From contig DISE01000109.1 of NCBI GenBank assembly GCA_002421865.1, forward strand, positions 1-32,969: DNA of 32,969 nt. Direction: 5' to 3'. This stretch comes from Castellaniella sp. UBA6218 (lineage in GTDB: Bacteria; Pseudomonadota; Gammaproteobacteria; Burkholderiales; Burkholderiaceae_B). The notes beneath the pieces are model-generated. The model did no database searches. It worked only from the letters and a program-made list of their open reading frames with translations, and was not told the DNA's origin. The position numbers were made by a program, and so were the translations under genes. Shown one piece after another: positions 15,973 through 24,528 of this stretch. Numbering within the stretch: the stretch's first letter is position 1; every line of letters starts with the position of its first letter.

Positions 15973-18335
15973 TCGTACCTCTCGAAAACGGTTTTTTCAG
16001 GCGTAGGGGGCGTCACGGGCTGATAGCCGATGACGCGATCGGTCAACAGGGACATCGGATCGGTGCCCAGGGAACCCAGGCCGGTGAGTTCCAACTGCAG
16101 GAACAGCGCCGTGTTGGTCTTCTGGGCCGACACGGCATAGCGTTGCATCACCACGCGCGCGGCCCAGCCGCCGTCGCCCCGGTACTCCAGGCCCATGATG
16201 GACTGCGTGTTGCGTTTTTCCGCCAGTGAATAATCATAGCGGCCCACCCCGTACCAGCGCACGGACAGCGGCCACTGGGCGCTCAGGCTGACCTGTTCAC
16301 GGCTGGTCGGGACGGCCCCCGACGGCAGCACCCCGTAGGGGTCGGCATAACTGTTGATGTCACGCTCGTAACGATAGGACAGCGACACCGTGGCCAGGCG
16401 CTTGGGGGTCCAGCGCACGCCGCTGCTGAGCCGGTTGCGCTTCTGGGTCTCGTGGTCGAACAGCCCGTCGAAATACACCGAGAACTTGTCGGTCAGCGCC
16501 GCCTTGGCGCCGACCAGGTAATCCGACTGGGTGTCGTTGCGGGGTGTCTCGCTCGATAGCGTCACTTTCTGCGTATCGAAATAGAAGCGCTGGGCGAGCG
16601 ACAAGGACAGGCGCTCGAATCCGGTGTCGGCGTCCAGCCATCGGCTGGTCAGGCCGACGGTCAGCTGGTTGGCGTTGGCGATGCGATCCCAGCCGCCGCT
16701 GAAGAGGTTCTCGTCGAAGGCCTGCTGATAGTTGAAAGTCGCCAGCCCCGTGTCGAATACGGGCAGGTCGGACTGGTCGCGGTACGGCACGTACAGGTAG
16801 TACAGGCGCGGTTCCAGCGTCTGGATGGCGGCATTGCCGAACAGCGAGGCGTCGCGCTCCATCGTCAGGCCGGTATCCACCGAGGCGATCGGCAGCACCC
16901 GGGACTGGCTGCGGGGACGCCCGGAGAATTTTTCCATGCCCGGCGTGTCGGAGAACCATTGGGTCTCATACTGGGTCATGTGCAGGCCGACCTTCGGGGT
17001 CAGGTAGGCGCCGGGCAGGACGAACGGTCGCGCGACCGAGGTGTAGGAGGTCAGGCGCGTGCCGTTGGGCATCAGGCGCCGGCCGGACAGATCGGGAAAG
17101 GCGTCGCCGCGATAGATCGGCGCGATGAAACGCGTGGCGGTGTTGTCGGACACCACATCCAGGCCATGCCAGCCATAGTGCTGCGCGGTGAAGCTGAGCT
17201 TGGGCAGGGTGTCGTAGGGGGGCGTCAGGAAGGATCCGGTGCTGTCCTGCAAGGTCTGGTAGCGGTAGAACTGCAGGGAGCCCGACAGGTAGCGGTTGTC
17301 CGACCAGGACAGCATCGCCTGGCTGGGCATGTAGGTGATGGCCGCATCCGTCAGCCCGAATGACGAGAAATCGCGGAAATAATTGTCGTCCGAAACCTTG
17401 CGTGCATCCAGGTAGGCGCTGAAGCCATTGCCCAGCGTCTGGGTATGCTGCACCGAATACATCCAGCGCTTGTCGCCCGTCTGCTGGTCGCGCATGATGT
17501 AGGTGCCGAACAGTTCGGAATGGGAATCGGCGCTCAGGTGGCGGAATTCCGTGCCCAGCAGCAGGCCGCGCTTGCTGAGATAGCGGGGATACAGGGTGGC
17601 GTCGTAATTGGGTGCCAGGTTCAGATAGTACGGGGTGGTGATCTCGATCCCGCCGTTGCTGGACGTGCCGTAGGTCGGCAGCAGGAAACCGGTCTTGCGG
17701 TCCTTGCCCAGCGGAAACGTCAGGTAGGGCGAATACAGGATCGGCGCGCCCTTGAAATACAGCACGCCATTGCGCGCCGCGCCCTCGTTTTCGTCCAGAT
17801 ACAGGTCGACGCGGCTGGAATCGATGTACCAGGCCGGGTCCGGTCCCGTCCAGCCGCTGTAGCGCACGTTCTTCAGACGCATGTGCTGGCGGCTGAGGAT
17901 TTCCGCCTCGTCGGCCTTGCCCGACCCGGCCGAGCCGCCCAGCCAGAAACGCGGCTGCTCGACCAGGCCTTGTTCGGAATCGACGTTGTAGCGCAGGTGC
18001 GGCCCGCGCACGATGTTGCCATCGCGGACCACCAGGCCGTTGCCGCGGACATCGACCTCGCCCGTGGACTGCAGATAATCGATGCGGTCGCCCTTGATCA
18101 CGGCATCCAGCCGTCGGACCTGGGCGTTGCCGCGCAGGATCACCCGACCCTGGGCATCGCGGTTGATGTCGTCACCGATCAGGAACGAGGGCAGCGCATC
18201 GGCCTTCAGGCCAGGGTGCAGCCGCAGGCTGCCGACCATCCGCATACCGTCCGCATCCGGCGAAGGCTGTGCCGCGAGGACCGGCGCCGGCAGGCACAAG
18301 CCCAGGAAGATGATGCGACCGATCCAATGCGTCAA
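15969..18335 (-). CDS. lptD: LPS-assembly outer-membrane protein LptD
   Basis: Inserts lipopolysaccharide into the outer leaflet of the outer membrane with LptE. The 788-residue product has a signal peptide (about 1-22), an OstA/LptA-like beta-jellyroll (about 55-190; GDDINRDAQGRVILRGNA), and a large 26-strand-type barrel (GKDRKTGFLLPTYG, LGTEFRHL, NRLSSGVRW). The only cysteine (about residue 14) is in the signal peptide. E. coli LptD forms two essential disulfides from four cysteines, including an adjacent pair near the C-terminus; the equivalent place here reads EYRGDGGW (about 717-724). The start is TTG at 18335, with GGGGA seven bases upstream; no in-frame ATG is near. It heads the lptD-surA-rsmA operon and diverges from amgK. 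Confidence 0.96.
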   Translation of the reverse strand: MTHWIGRIIFLGLCLPAPVLAAQPSPDADGMRMVGSLRLHPGLKADALPSFLIGDDINRDAQGRVILRGNAQVRRLDAVIKGDRIDYLQSTGEVDVRGNGLVVRDGNIVRGPHLRYNVDSEQGLVEQPRFWLGGSAGSGKADEAEILSRQHMRLKNVRYSGWTGPDPAWYIDSSRVDLYLDENEGAARNGVLYFKGAPILYSPYLTFPLGKDRKTGFLLPTYGTSSNGGIEITTPYYLNLAPNYDATLYPRYLSKRGLLLGTEFRHLSADSHSELFGTYIMRDQQTGDKRWMYSVQHTQTLGNGFSAYLDARKVSDDNYFRDFSSFGLTDAAITYMPSQAMLSWSDNRYLSGSLQFYRYQTLQDSTGSFLTPPYDTLPKLSFTAQHYGWHGLDVVSDNTATRFIAPIYRGDAFPDLSGRRLMPNGTRLTSYTSVARPFVLPGAYLTPKVGLHMTQYETQWFSDTPGMEKFSGRPRSQSRVLPIASVDTGLTMERDASLFGNAAIQTLEPRLYYLYVPYRDQSDLPVFDTGLATFNYQQAFDENLFSGGWDRIANANQLTVGLTSRWLDADTGFERLSLSLAQRFYFDTQKVTLSSETPRNDTQSDYLVGAKAALTDKFSVYFDGLFDHETQKRNRLSSGVRWTPKRLATVSLSYRYERDINSYADPYGVLPSGAVPTSREQVSLSAQWPLSVRWYGVGRYDYSLAEKRNTQSIMGLEYRGDGGWAARVVMQRYAVSAQKTNTALFLQLELTGLGSLGTDPMSLLTDRVIGYQPVTPPTPEKTVFERYE

Positions 18336-18406
18336 GACCCGGTTCCCCGAAATGGTTGAGAGAGACGACGGCCGATCGGTCCACCCGCGACGACCAGCGA
18401 CCCAGT

Positions 18407-18437
18407 ATTATAGAGAAGCCGGGCGGCATCGTGTCCC
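18407..18437 (-). promoter_or_regulatory. Candidate promoter of lptD-surA-rsmA
   Basis: On the minus strand TATAAT (18412-18407) is a perfect -10 box, about 70 bases upstream of the lptD TTG. The best -35, GGGACA (18437-18432), is 19 bases away and weak. I do not find a convincing sigma-E GGAAC…TCTGA pair, which drives lptD in E. coli. Confidence 0.4.
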
Positions 18438-18498
18438 GACCTCTCGTCCGGGCGGTCCGCCTCTTTTCATTTCCCCGAATTCTTTCCGAATCCCGCGC

Positions 18499-19548
18499 AT
18501 GACCCCTACACCTCCTCCGGATCTCCGCCTGGACAGCCTGCGCCGCTGGCTGGGCCTGCACGCCGACCGCCTGGGCCTGGTCCTGGACAGCCTCGCTCCG
18601 GTCTCGGGCGACGCCAGCTTCCGCCGCTATTTCCGCCTGCGTGCCGCGAACGGCACCGCGATCGCCATGGACGCCCCGCCGCCCCACGAGGACTGCGCGC
18701 CCTTCGTCCGCATCGCCGGCCTGCTGGCCCGGGGAGGCCTGCGCGTGCCCGATATCCTGGCCCAGGATCTCGACCAGGGATTCCTGCTGCTGTCCGACCT
18801 GGGGGACCGCACTTTCTACGAGGCCCTGCGCGACGGCCTGGAACAGGACGAAGCCGCCTTGCAGCGCCATTACCGGGGCGCCCTGCGCGCGCTGGTTGCC
18901 CTGCAACGATGCCCGGCCGACGGCCTGCCGACCTACGACGAGGCCCGCCTGCTCGAGGAACTGGCCGTCTTTCCGCAGTGGTACCTGCGCACCCACCTGG
19001 GCCACACGCCCGACGCCGCCGCCGAGGCCGCGCTGGCGAACATCTTCGATCTGCTGGCACGACGCGCGGCCTCGCAACCGCGCGTCCTCGTGCACCGTGA
19101 CTTCCATTCGCCCAATCTGATGCTCGGGCCCGACACGCCCGACGCCGCCCCCGGCGTCATCGACTTCCAGGACGCGCTGGACGGACCGATCAGCTACGAC
19201 ATCGCCTCGCTGGCCATGGACGCCCGCACCACATGGGACGAGGCCCGCCAGCTCGACTGGGCCATCCGCTACTGGGAATACGCCCGGGAGGCGGGCCTGC
19301 CGGTCCCGGACGACTTCGCCCGGTTCCACGTCGACTATGAATGGATGGGACTGCAGCGCAACTTGCGCATCCTCGGCGTCTTCGCCCGCCTGTCGCATCG
19401 CGACGGCAAGCATCACTATCTGGACCACATCCCCAGAGTACTGGCCTACGTGCGCCAGGTCGCGGGCCGCTATGCCGTCTTCCACCCACTGCTGCGGCTG
19501 CTGGATCAGGCCGGACGCGTGCCGCGGGCGGACGGGTACTCGTTCTGA
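18499..19548 (+). CDS. amgK: N-acetylmuramate/N-acetylglucosamine anomeric kinase
   Basis: Phosphorylates the anomeric hydroxyl of MurNAc or GlcNAc in the cell-wall recycling route that bypasses de novo UDP-MurNAc synthesis. The 349-residue product belongs to the aminoglycoside phosphotransferase (APH) fold: SGDASFRRYFRL near 36-47, the Brenner catalytic loop VLVHRDFHSPNLML (Asp201, Asn206), and the metal motif VIDFQDAL (Asp222). AmgK is chosen over a drug kinase because it is followed directly by murU and lies divergent from lptD, the arrangement of the Pseudomonas amgK-murU locus. Start ATG 18499 has no obvious ribosome-binding site; an open frame extends upstream into the lptD promoter without homology. 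The stop overlaps the murU ATG (TGATG). Confidence 0.9.
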   Translation: MTPTPPPDLRLDSLRRWLGLHADRLGLVLDSLAPVSGDASFRRYFRLRAANGTAIAMDAPPPHEDCAPFVRIAGLLARGGLRVPDILAQDLDQGFLLLSDLGDRTFYEALRDGLEQDEAALQRHYRGALRALVALQRCPADGLPTYDEARLLEELAVFPQWYLRTHLGHTPDAAAEAALANIFDLLARRAASQPRVLVHRDFHSPNLMLGPDTPDAAPGVIDFQDALDGPISYDIASLAMDARTTWDEARQLDWAIRYWEYAREAGLPVPDDFARFHVDYEWMGLQRNLRILGVFARLSHRDGKHHYLDHIPRVLAYVRQVAGRYAVFHPLLRLLDQAGRVPRADGYSF

Positions 19549-20258
19549 TGCGCGCCATGATCCTGGCCGCCGGGCGCGGCGAACGCATGCGCCCGCTGAC
19601 GGACACCTGCCCCAAGCCCCTGCTGCCGGCCGGCGGCAGGCCGCTGATCGCGTGGCACCTCGAACGCCTGGCCCGGGCCGGGATCACCGACATCATGGTC
19701 AACCACGCCTGGCTGGGCGGCCGCATCGAGGCGGCGCTGGGCGACGGCCGCGCATACGGCGTGCGGTTGCGCTATTCGGCCGAATCCCCGGCCCTGGAAA
19801 CGGCGGGAGGCATCGCGCGCGCTTTGCCATTCTTCCAGGACCGGCCCTTCCTGGTCATGAATGGCGACATCTGGTGCGACTGGAACCCGGCGCGGGCGGT
19901 CCGGTTCGCGGCCGCCTGGCCGGTGGACCGCCTGGCCCACCTGGTTCTGGTGGACAATCCCGATCACCACCCGGAAGGCGACTTCACGCTGCATGCCGAC
20001 GGGCTCGTCACGCCTCGCCCGCACGCCGCGGCCCCTGCGCTGACCTTCGCCGGCATCGGCCTGTACCGTCCGGCCCTGTTCGCCGCCACCGATCCGGACC
20101 AGCCCTCGCCGCTGGCGCCGCTGCTGCGCCAGGCCATGACGGATCGAGCCGTGGACGGGGAACGGCACGGAGGCGAATGGGTCGACGTCGGCACGCCCGC
20201 TCGTCTGGCGGCGCTGGATGCCAGACTGGCGGACCGCACGGCCGACCGGGACGTCTGA
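19548..20258 (+). CDS. murU: N-acetylmuramate alpha-1-phosphate uridylyltransferase
   Basis: Turns MurNAc 1-phosphate plus UTP into UDP-MurNAc, the step after AmgK. The 236-residue product is a sugar-nucleotidyltransferase: AMILAAGRGERMRPLTD (3-19) with PKPLLPAGG, forming the nucleotide-binding loop; ETAGGIARAL (about 85-94); VMNGDIWCDW (about 104-113) supplying the metal-binding Asp; and HGGEWVDVGTPARLA near the end. The ATG at 19548 shares its A with the amgK stop, so translation is coupled; a second ATG at 19557 is possible. The pathway in species with it gives intrinsic tolerance of fosfomycin, as known from Pseudomonas. Confidence 0.9.
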   Translation: MRAMILAAGRGERMRPLTDTCPKPLLPAGGRPLIAWHLERLARAGITDIMVNHAWLGGRIEAALGDGRAYGVRLRYSAESPALETAGGIARALPFFQDRPFLVMNGDIWCDWNPARAVRFAAAWPVDRLAHLVLVDNPDHHPEGDFTLHADGLVTPRPHAAAPALTFAGIGLYRPALFAATDPDQPSPLAPLLRQAMTDRAVDGERHGGEWVDVGTPARLAALDARLADRTADRDV

Positions 20259-20393
20259 CCACGTCCGTAAAATCGCAACCGGATGTTGACGCGGTCCCAG
20301 CGGGATCGCGAAAGCGTTTATCCTAATTGGTTTCGCACCCGCGCTCTTTGCGCGGCGTTTCGTGCAAGCTTCAAGCAATTCGGGAATTTCGTC

Positions 20394-21116
20394 ATGTCGC
20401 TCGGCCCCAAACGCCCCTCCTTCAAACCCACGCCCTACGGCTACACCAGACGCAGTCGCGGGATCCCCCGCTGGCTGCTGCTGCTGATCACCGGCGTGGT
20501 CCTGGGGGCCGGGGGCGTGCTGTTCCTGCAGCGCAGCTACGGCCCGCAGCGCCTCACGGTCGAGCAATCCGAACAACTGCGCACGGACCTGAACACCGCC
20601 AACCTGGAAAATCAGCGCCTGTCCATCGAATCCGAAAAGATCCAGGCCCAGATCAAGCAGGCGCTGCAGGACCGGCAAGAACAGACCACCCTGGCCGAGC
20701 AGGCGCGCAAACAGGCCGCCGACATGGCGGCCGGCGTCGCCAGCCTGATCGAGGCCATCCCCCCCGATCCGCGCGGCACGTCGCCGGGCATCCGCGGCGC
20801 CGACATGATCGCGCGCGACGGCGGCGTGGATTACCGCATCCTGCTGATCCAGGATCTGCCGGAGGGCCAGTCCGAGGCGCCTACCCTGCGCGGCCAGATC
20901 AGGCTGATCGCCCAGGGATCCTATCCCAACGGCAACGCGGCCCACGTCGAACTGGTCACGCAGCCCCTGGAAATGGGCCGCTACATCGTCGTCGCGGGCC
21001 GGGCCGAATTGCCGAACAAGGCCTTCCGCCCGCGCCAGGTCACGATCCAGGTCCTGGCCGACGGATCCGACAAGGTCATCGCCACGCGCACCTTCCACGT
21101 CTCGGCCGGGCGCTGA
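20394..21116 (+). CDS. Inner-membrane anchored coiled-coil protein, function unknown
   Basis: A 240-residue protein of a conserved type that I cannot name with certainty (possibly the DUF6776 group). A short basic N-terminus (about 1-26, rich in Arg, Lys, Pro, Tyr) is followed by one membrane helix (about 27-45). A charged Gln/Glu-rich coiled coil comes next (about 52-112), and then a compact beta-rich C-terminal domain of about 120 residues (VDYRILLIQDLPEG … GQIRLIAQGSYPNG … RQVTIQVLADGSDKVIATRTFHV). This suggests a bitopic protein with a periplasmic domain. Start ATG 20394 is chosen over 20283 because the extra 37 residues have no protein-like character. The gene follows murU after 135 bases and may be co-transcribed with it; a role in the envelope is only inferred from context. 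Confidence 0.75.
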   Translation: MSLGPKRPSFKPTPYGYTRRSRGIPRWLLLLITGVVLGAGGVLFLQRSYGPQRLTVEQSEQLRTDLNTANLENQRLSIESEKIQAQIKQALQDRQEQTTLAEQARKQAADMAAGVASLIEAIPPDPRGTSPGIRGADMIARDGGVDYRILLIQDLPEGQSEAPTLRGQIRLIAQGSYPNGNAAHVELVTQPLEMGRYIVVAGRAELPNKAFRPRQVTIQVLADGSDKVIATRTFHVSAGR

Positions 21117-21156
21117 TCCACGACGCCGTGGCGCCTGGCCCCGCCAGGCGCCCGGT

Positions 21157-21885
21157 TCAGGCCACGTGCTGCAGAAAATCCTTCAGGCGCTGGCTGGGCG
21201 GGTGGCTGAGGAGCGCCGCGGGATCGCCATCCTCGGCGATCTTGCCTCCGTCCATGAAAATCAGCCGGCTGCCGACCTTGCGGGCGAACTCCATTTCGTG
21301 CGTGACCACGATCATGGTCATGCCCTCTTCAGCCACGTCCTGCATCACCTTCAGGACCTCATGGCGCAGCTCCGGGTCCAGCGCCGAGGTCGGCTCGTCG
21401 AACAGCATCAGCAGCGGCTTGATGGCCAGCGCGCGGGCGATGGCCACGCGTTGCTGCTGGCCGCCGGACAACTGTCCCGGGTAATGGCCGGCCCGCTCGG
21501 CCAGCCCGACCTTGGACAGCAGCTCCAGGGCCTGTTCGCGAGCCTGCGGCCGGGGTGTGCCCCGGGTATGGACGGGGCCGAACATGACGTTCTCCAGCGC
21601 CGTGAGCTGCGGAAACAGATTGAACTGCTGGAACACCATGCCGGCCTCACGGCGCAGTTCGCGCACCTGGGCCGGCGGCCCCAGGACGCTGTGGCCATTG
21701 ACGATGATGTCCCCGCCCTGGATGGTCTCCAGCACGTTGATGCAGCGCAGGAACGTGGACTTGCCCGACCCGGAAGGCCCGACCACGACCACCACCTCGC
21801 CCGCGTCGATGCTCAGGTCGATGCCATCGAGCACGACGTTGTCGCCAAATCGCTTGGTGACGTTCTTGAATTCGACGATGCTCAT
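21157..21885 (-). CDS. Polar amino-acid ABC transporter ATP-binding protein (GlnQ/HisP type)
   Basis: ATPase of an amino-acid importer. The 242-residue product shows Walker A GPSGSGKST (36-44), Q-loop MVFQQFNLFPQ, signature LSGGQQQRVAIARAL (about 138-152), Walker B LLMLFDEPTSALDP and the switch His in VTHEMEFA. Length and sequence are those of the GlnQ/HisP family. Start ATG 21885 overlaps the permease stop by four bases. The operon order is binding protein, permease, ATPase. The amino acid transported cannot be fixed from this subunit. Confidence 0.95.
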   Translation of the reverse strand: MSIVEFKNVTKRFGDNVVLDGIDLSIDAGEVVVVVGPSGSGKSTFLRCINVLETIQGGDIIVNGHSVLGPPAQVRELRREAGMVFQQFNLFPQLTALENVMFGPVHTRGTPRPQAREQALELLSKVGLAERAGHYPGQLSGGQQQRVAIARALAIKPLLMLFDEPTSALDPELRHEVLKVMQDVAEEGMTMIVVTHEMEFARKVGSRLIFMDGGKIAEDGDPAALLSHPPSQRLKDFLQHVA

Positions 21886-22721
21886 ACGATGCGCGTCCTG
21901 TGTTCGATGAATTTCAGCGCCAGCGCGATGCAGCCCGTCATGATCAGATAGATCACCGCCACAGCGCCCCAGATTTCAACCGCGCGGAAGTTGCCGGCGA
22001 TGATTTCCTGACCCTGGCGGGTCAGCTCGGCGACTCCGATCACGATGAACAGGGACGAGTCCTTGAGGCTGATGATGCACTGGTTGCCCATGGTCGGGAT
22101 CATGCGCCGCAGCGCCACCGGACCGATGATGCGGGCCAGGATCTTGTGGAAAGGCAGGCCCATGGCCTGGCCGGCTTCGTAAAGGCCCTTGGGCACCGAC
22201 AGCAGGCCGGCGCGCACGATCTCGGCGATGTAAGCGCCCGAATTGATCATCAGCGTCACGGTCGCGGCCGTGAAGCCGTCGATGCGCAGGCTCACCAGCA
22301 GCGGCAGCGCGAAATAGATGAACATCACCTGCACCACGATCGGCGTGCCCCGGATCACCAGGATGTAGACCTGGGCCAGAAAGGACAGCACCAGCGGGAT
22401 CCTGGACAGGAAACGCCAGACCAGCAGGGCGAGCACCGCCAGCCGCAGGGCCCACCAGACCCCGTCGGGCACGCCGGCCAGCGGGCCGTCGCCCAGCCAG
22501 GACGCCAGCCTCAGCAACACCACGGCGGCCACCAGAACCACGACGCTCCACCCCAGGGTGCGGCGTGTCACGGGCACCGGCACGTACGTCACCACGACCC
22601 CGGACAGGGCGCCGATGATCGTGCCGCCGATCAGGCCTAGCAGGGTGATCTGGATCGTCATCCACGAACCAGCCATCAGATCGGGCCAGGCGGCCCATAT
22701 GGCGGACCATTCAAAAGTCAC
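21882..22721 (-). CDS. Polar amino-acid ABC transporter permease with an inserted helical hairpin
   Basis: Membrane subunit of the GlnP/HisMQ family. The hallmark cytoplasmic EAA loop reads EAGQAMGLPFHKILARIIGP (split here: EAGQAMG … FHKILARIIGP, near 182-201). The periplasmic entrance motif VYILVIRGTPIVVQ is at about 118-131. Normal GlnP is about 220 residues; this one is 279. The excess lies between the first helix (about 20-46) and the RGTP segment: residues about 50-110 contain two additional hydrophobic helices (about 56-73 and 87-104) joined by a short Gly/Pro loop. The rest is typical. Start ATG 22721; it follows the binding-protein gene by 79 bases, including a terminator-like hairpin. 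Confidence 0.93.
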   Translation of the reverse strand: MTFEWSAIWAAWPDLMAGSWMTIQITLLGLIGGTIIGALSGVVVTYVPVPVTRRTLGWSVVVLVAAVVLLRLASWLGDGPLAGVPDGVWWALRLAVLALLVWRFLSRIPLVLSFLAQVYILVIRGTPIVVQVMFIYFALPLLVSLRIDGFTAATVTLMINSGAYIAEIVRAGLLSVPKGLYEAGQAMGLPFHKILARIIGPVALRRMIPTMGNQCIISLKDSSLFIVIGVAELTRQGQEIIAGNFRAVEIWGAVAVIYLIMTGCIALALKFIEHRTRIV

Positions 22722-22743
22722 GGTCTTTTCCCCATCAATGATG

Positions 22744-22781
22744 AAAAACGGCGGACGGACGCATGCATCCGGCCGCCGCCG
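22744..22781 (-). terminator. Hairpin with U-run between binding-protein and permease genes
   Basis: On the minus strand a GC-rich imperfect stem (GGCGG … CCGCC outer pairs, CGGA … TCCG inner pairs) spans 22781-22749 and is followed by five T (22748-22744). It sits inside the operon, so it may act as a partial terminator or an mRNA-stabilising 3' end. Either would give more binding protein than membrane subunits, as is common in ABC importers. Confidence 0.55.
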
Positions 22782-22800
22782 TCGGGTCGGTCGCCCGCGC

Positions 22801-23559
22801 TCAGTTCACGGCGCTGGCTTTCTTGCCGAACCAGGTCTCGTACAGTTTGTCGTAGGTGCCGTTGGACTTCAGTTCGGACAGAGCCTTGTTGACGACGGGC
22901 ACCAGTTCGCTGCCCTTGGGGAAGGCGATGCCGTAGAAGTCGCCGCTCTTGAGCGAGCCCACGACCTTGACCTTGCCGTTGCCGGCGGTCTTGGCGTAGT
23001 ACTGGACGTTGGGGGTGTCGTGCACGACGGCATCCACGCGGCCCGTGGCCAGTTCCAGGAAAGCGTTGTCGATGTTCGGGAAGAGCTTGAGCTTGGCCGA
23101 AGGCACGTTGGCCTTCATGTAGTCCACCGTGGCGGTGCCGATCTTCACAGCCACCGTCTTGCCTTCCAGATCCTTCGCGCTCTGGATGGGGCTGTCGCTG
23201 GAGACCAGGATCGCCAGCCCCGATTCATAGTAGGGCTCGGAGAAGTCGATGACCTTGGCGCGGTCCGCGCGGATGGTGATCCCGGCCAGGGCCACGTCCA
23301 CATTGCGCGTCTGCAGGCCCGGAATGATGCCGTTGAAATCCATCGGCTGCAGGCGGTATTTCAGGCCTGCCTGCTTGGCGATGGCTTCCCAGAGCTGGAT
23401 GTCGAAGCCGGTGTACTTGCCGTTCTGCTTGAATTCGAAAGGCACGAAGGCCGTGTCGGTCGCGACGACCAGATCCTTGGCGGAGGCCTGGGTCATCGGC
23501 AGGGCCAGAGTAAGGGCCAGCCCCGCCAGGGCGGCCTTGAGGGTCTTGGACAGCATCAT
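22801..23559 (-). CDS. Polar amino-acid ABC transporter periplasmic binding protein
   Basis: Captures an amino acid in the periplasm for the adjacent permease/ATPase. The 252-residue product starts with a signal peptide (about 1-28, cleavage after ASA). It continues with the family-3 solute-binding signature FVPFEFKQNGKYTGFDIQLW, the ligand-gripping Arg in LAGITIRADRAKVIDFSEPYY, and VAVKIGTATVDYM, DAVVHDTPNVQYY in the second lobe. It resembles GlnH (glutamine) best, but the specificity is uncertain. Start ATG 23559 (or the next codon, 23556) has AAGGAGA about nine bases upstream. It is the first gene of its operon. A perfect TTGACA lies upstream on the minus strand without a matching -10. Confidence 0.93.
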   Translation of the reverse strand: MMLSKTLKAALAGLALTLALPMTQASAKDLVVATDTAFVPFEFKQNGKYTGFDIQLWEAIAKQAGLKYRLQPMDFNGIIPGLQTRNVDVALAGITIRADRAKVIDFSEPYYESGLAILVSSDSPIQSAKDLEGKTVAVKIGTATVDYMKANVPSAKLKLFPNIDNAFLELATGRVDAVVHDTPNVQYYAKTAGNGKVKVVGSLKSGDFYGIAFPKGSELVPVVNKALSELKSNGTYDKLYETWFGKKASAVN

Positions 23560-23638
23560 GATATGAAGTCTCCTTGTGGGATTCGTCTGCTGCGGCCGAT
23601 TTGCCGCGTCCTTGTCAATGTTAACTGAAATGCCCGTG

Positions 23639-23673
23639 ATGCCCGTGGCCGGAAGGCCGGGAACCACGGGCAT
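23639..23673 (-). terminator. Stem-loop in the gap between the met operon and the amino-acid importer
   Basis: ATGCCCGTGG (23639-23648) and CCACGGGCAT (23664-23673) form a perfect 10-base inverted repeat with a GC-rich inner hairpin (CCGG/CCGG). It lies about 45 bases after the metQ stop and about 80 bases before the next gene. There is no U-run behind it, so it may be a rho-independent-like barrier or an mRNA end. A second small palindrome, GATTTCGGGGAAATC (from 23681), lies closer to metQ. Confidence 0.45.
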
Positions 23674-23716
23674 GGGCCGCGATTTCGGGGAAATCCCCTA
23701 AAAAGTCCGGGGTCTT

Positions 23717-24502
23717 TCAGAACGCGGGAACGATGGCGCCCTTGTAGTGCGACAGGATGTAGTCGCGGACCTTCGGGGTGTGCAAGGCGTCGACCAGCTT
23801 GCGAATCGCGGGATCGTCCTTGCGGTCGGCACGGGTGACCACGATGTTGGCGTAGGGGGAATCCTTGTCCTCGATGAACAGGGCGTCCTTGACCGGGTTC
23901 AGACCGGCTTCCAGCGCATAATTGGTGTTGATCAGGGCGACATCCACATCGGGCAGCACGCGCGGCAGCGTGGCGGCTTCCAGTTCGCGGAACTTCAGGT
24001 GCTTGGGGTTCTCCGACACGTCGCGGGCGGTCGCCAGGATGTTGGCCGGGTCCTTCAGCTTGATCAGGCCCTGCTTTTGCAGCAACAGCAGAGCGCGGGC
24101 GCCGTTCGAGGGATCATTCGGAATGGCGATCTGGGCGCCGTCCTTCAGGTCCTTGATGTCCTTGATCTTCTGCGAGTAGGCGCCGAAGGGCTCCACGTGG
24201 ACCAGGCCCACCGAAACCAGCTTCGTGTCGTGTTCCTTGTTGAAGGAATCGAGGTAGGGCTGATGCTGGAAGAAGTTCACGTCGATCTGCTTGTCGGAGA
24301 CCTGCAGATTCGGCTGGACGTAGTCGGTGAACACCTTGATGTCCAGGTCCACGCCTTGCTTGGCCAGGTCAGGCTTGACGAATTCCAGCAGCTCGGCGTG
24401 CGGCACGGGAGTGGCCGCCACGGACAGCTTGGCCGCCTGCGCCGGAGCGGCGAAGGCCAGGGGCAATGCCAGCGCCAGGACCGGCGCGAATTTCTTGAAC
24501 AT
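23717..24502 (-). CDS. metQ: D-methionine-binding protein MetQ (no lipobox)
   Basis: Periplasmic receptor of the methionine importer MetNIQ. The 261-residue product has a signal peptide (about 1-23, cleavage after AQA) and the NlpA/MetQ core: VAATPVPHAELLEFVKPDL, VFTDYVQPN, DVNFFQHQPYLD, EPFGAYSQKIKDIKDL and the final DYILSHYKGAIVPAF. E. coli MetQ is a lipoprotein with a cysteine after its signal peptide; no cysteine is present here, so this receptor should be soluble in the periplasm. Start ATG 24502 has AGGAGA just upstream. It follows metI by 26 bases. Confidence 0.95.
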   Translation of the reverse strand: MFKKFAPVLALALPLAFAAPAQAAKLSVAATPVPHAELLEFVKPDLAKQGVDLDIKVFTDYVQPNLQVSDKQIDVNFFQHQPYLDSFNKEHDTKLVSVGLVHVEPFGAYSQKIKDIKDLKDGAQIAIPNDPSNGARALLLLQKQGLIKLKDPANILATARDVSENPKHLKFRELEAATLPRVLPDVDVALINTNYALEAGLNPVKDALFIEDKDSPYANIVVTRADRKDDPAIRKLVDALHTPKVRDYILSHYKGAIVPAF

Positions 24503-24528
24503 GAGAGATCTCCTGAAAATTCTAGGAA

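Noticed and set aside
14452..16023. 523-codon frame antisense to surA
   Set aside because: Low-complexity Gly/Leu/Asp composition and no motifs; surA is complete on the minus strand.
18499..19548. Aminoglycoside resistance kinase
   Set aside because: APH-fold similarity is general; direct coupling to murU and divergence from lptD identify the cell-wall recycling kinase AmgK.
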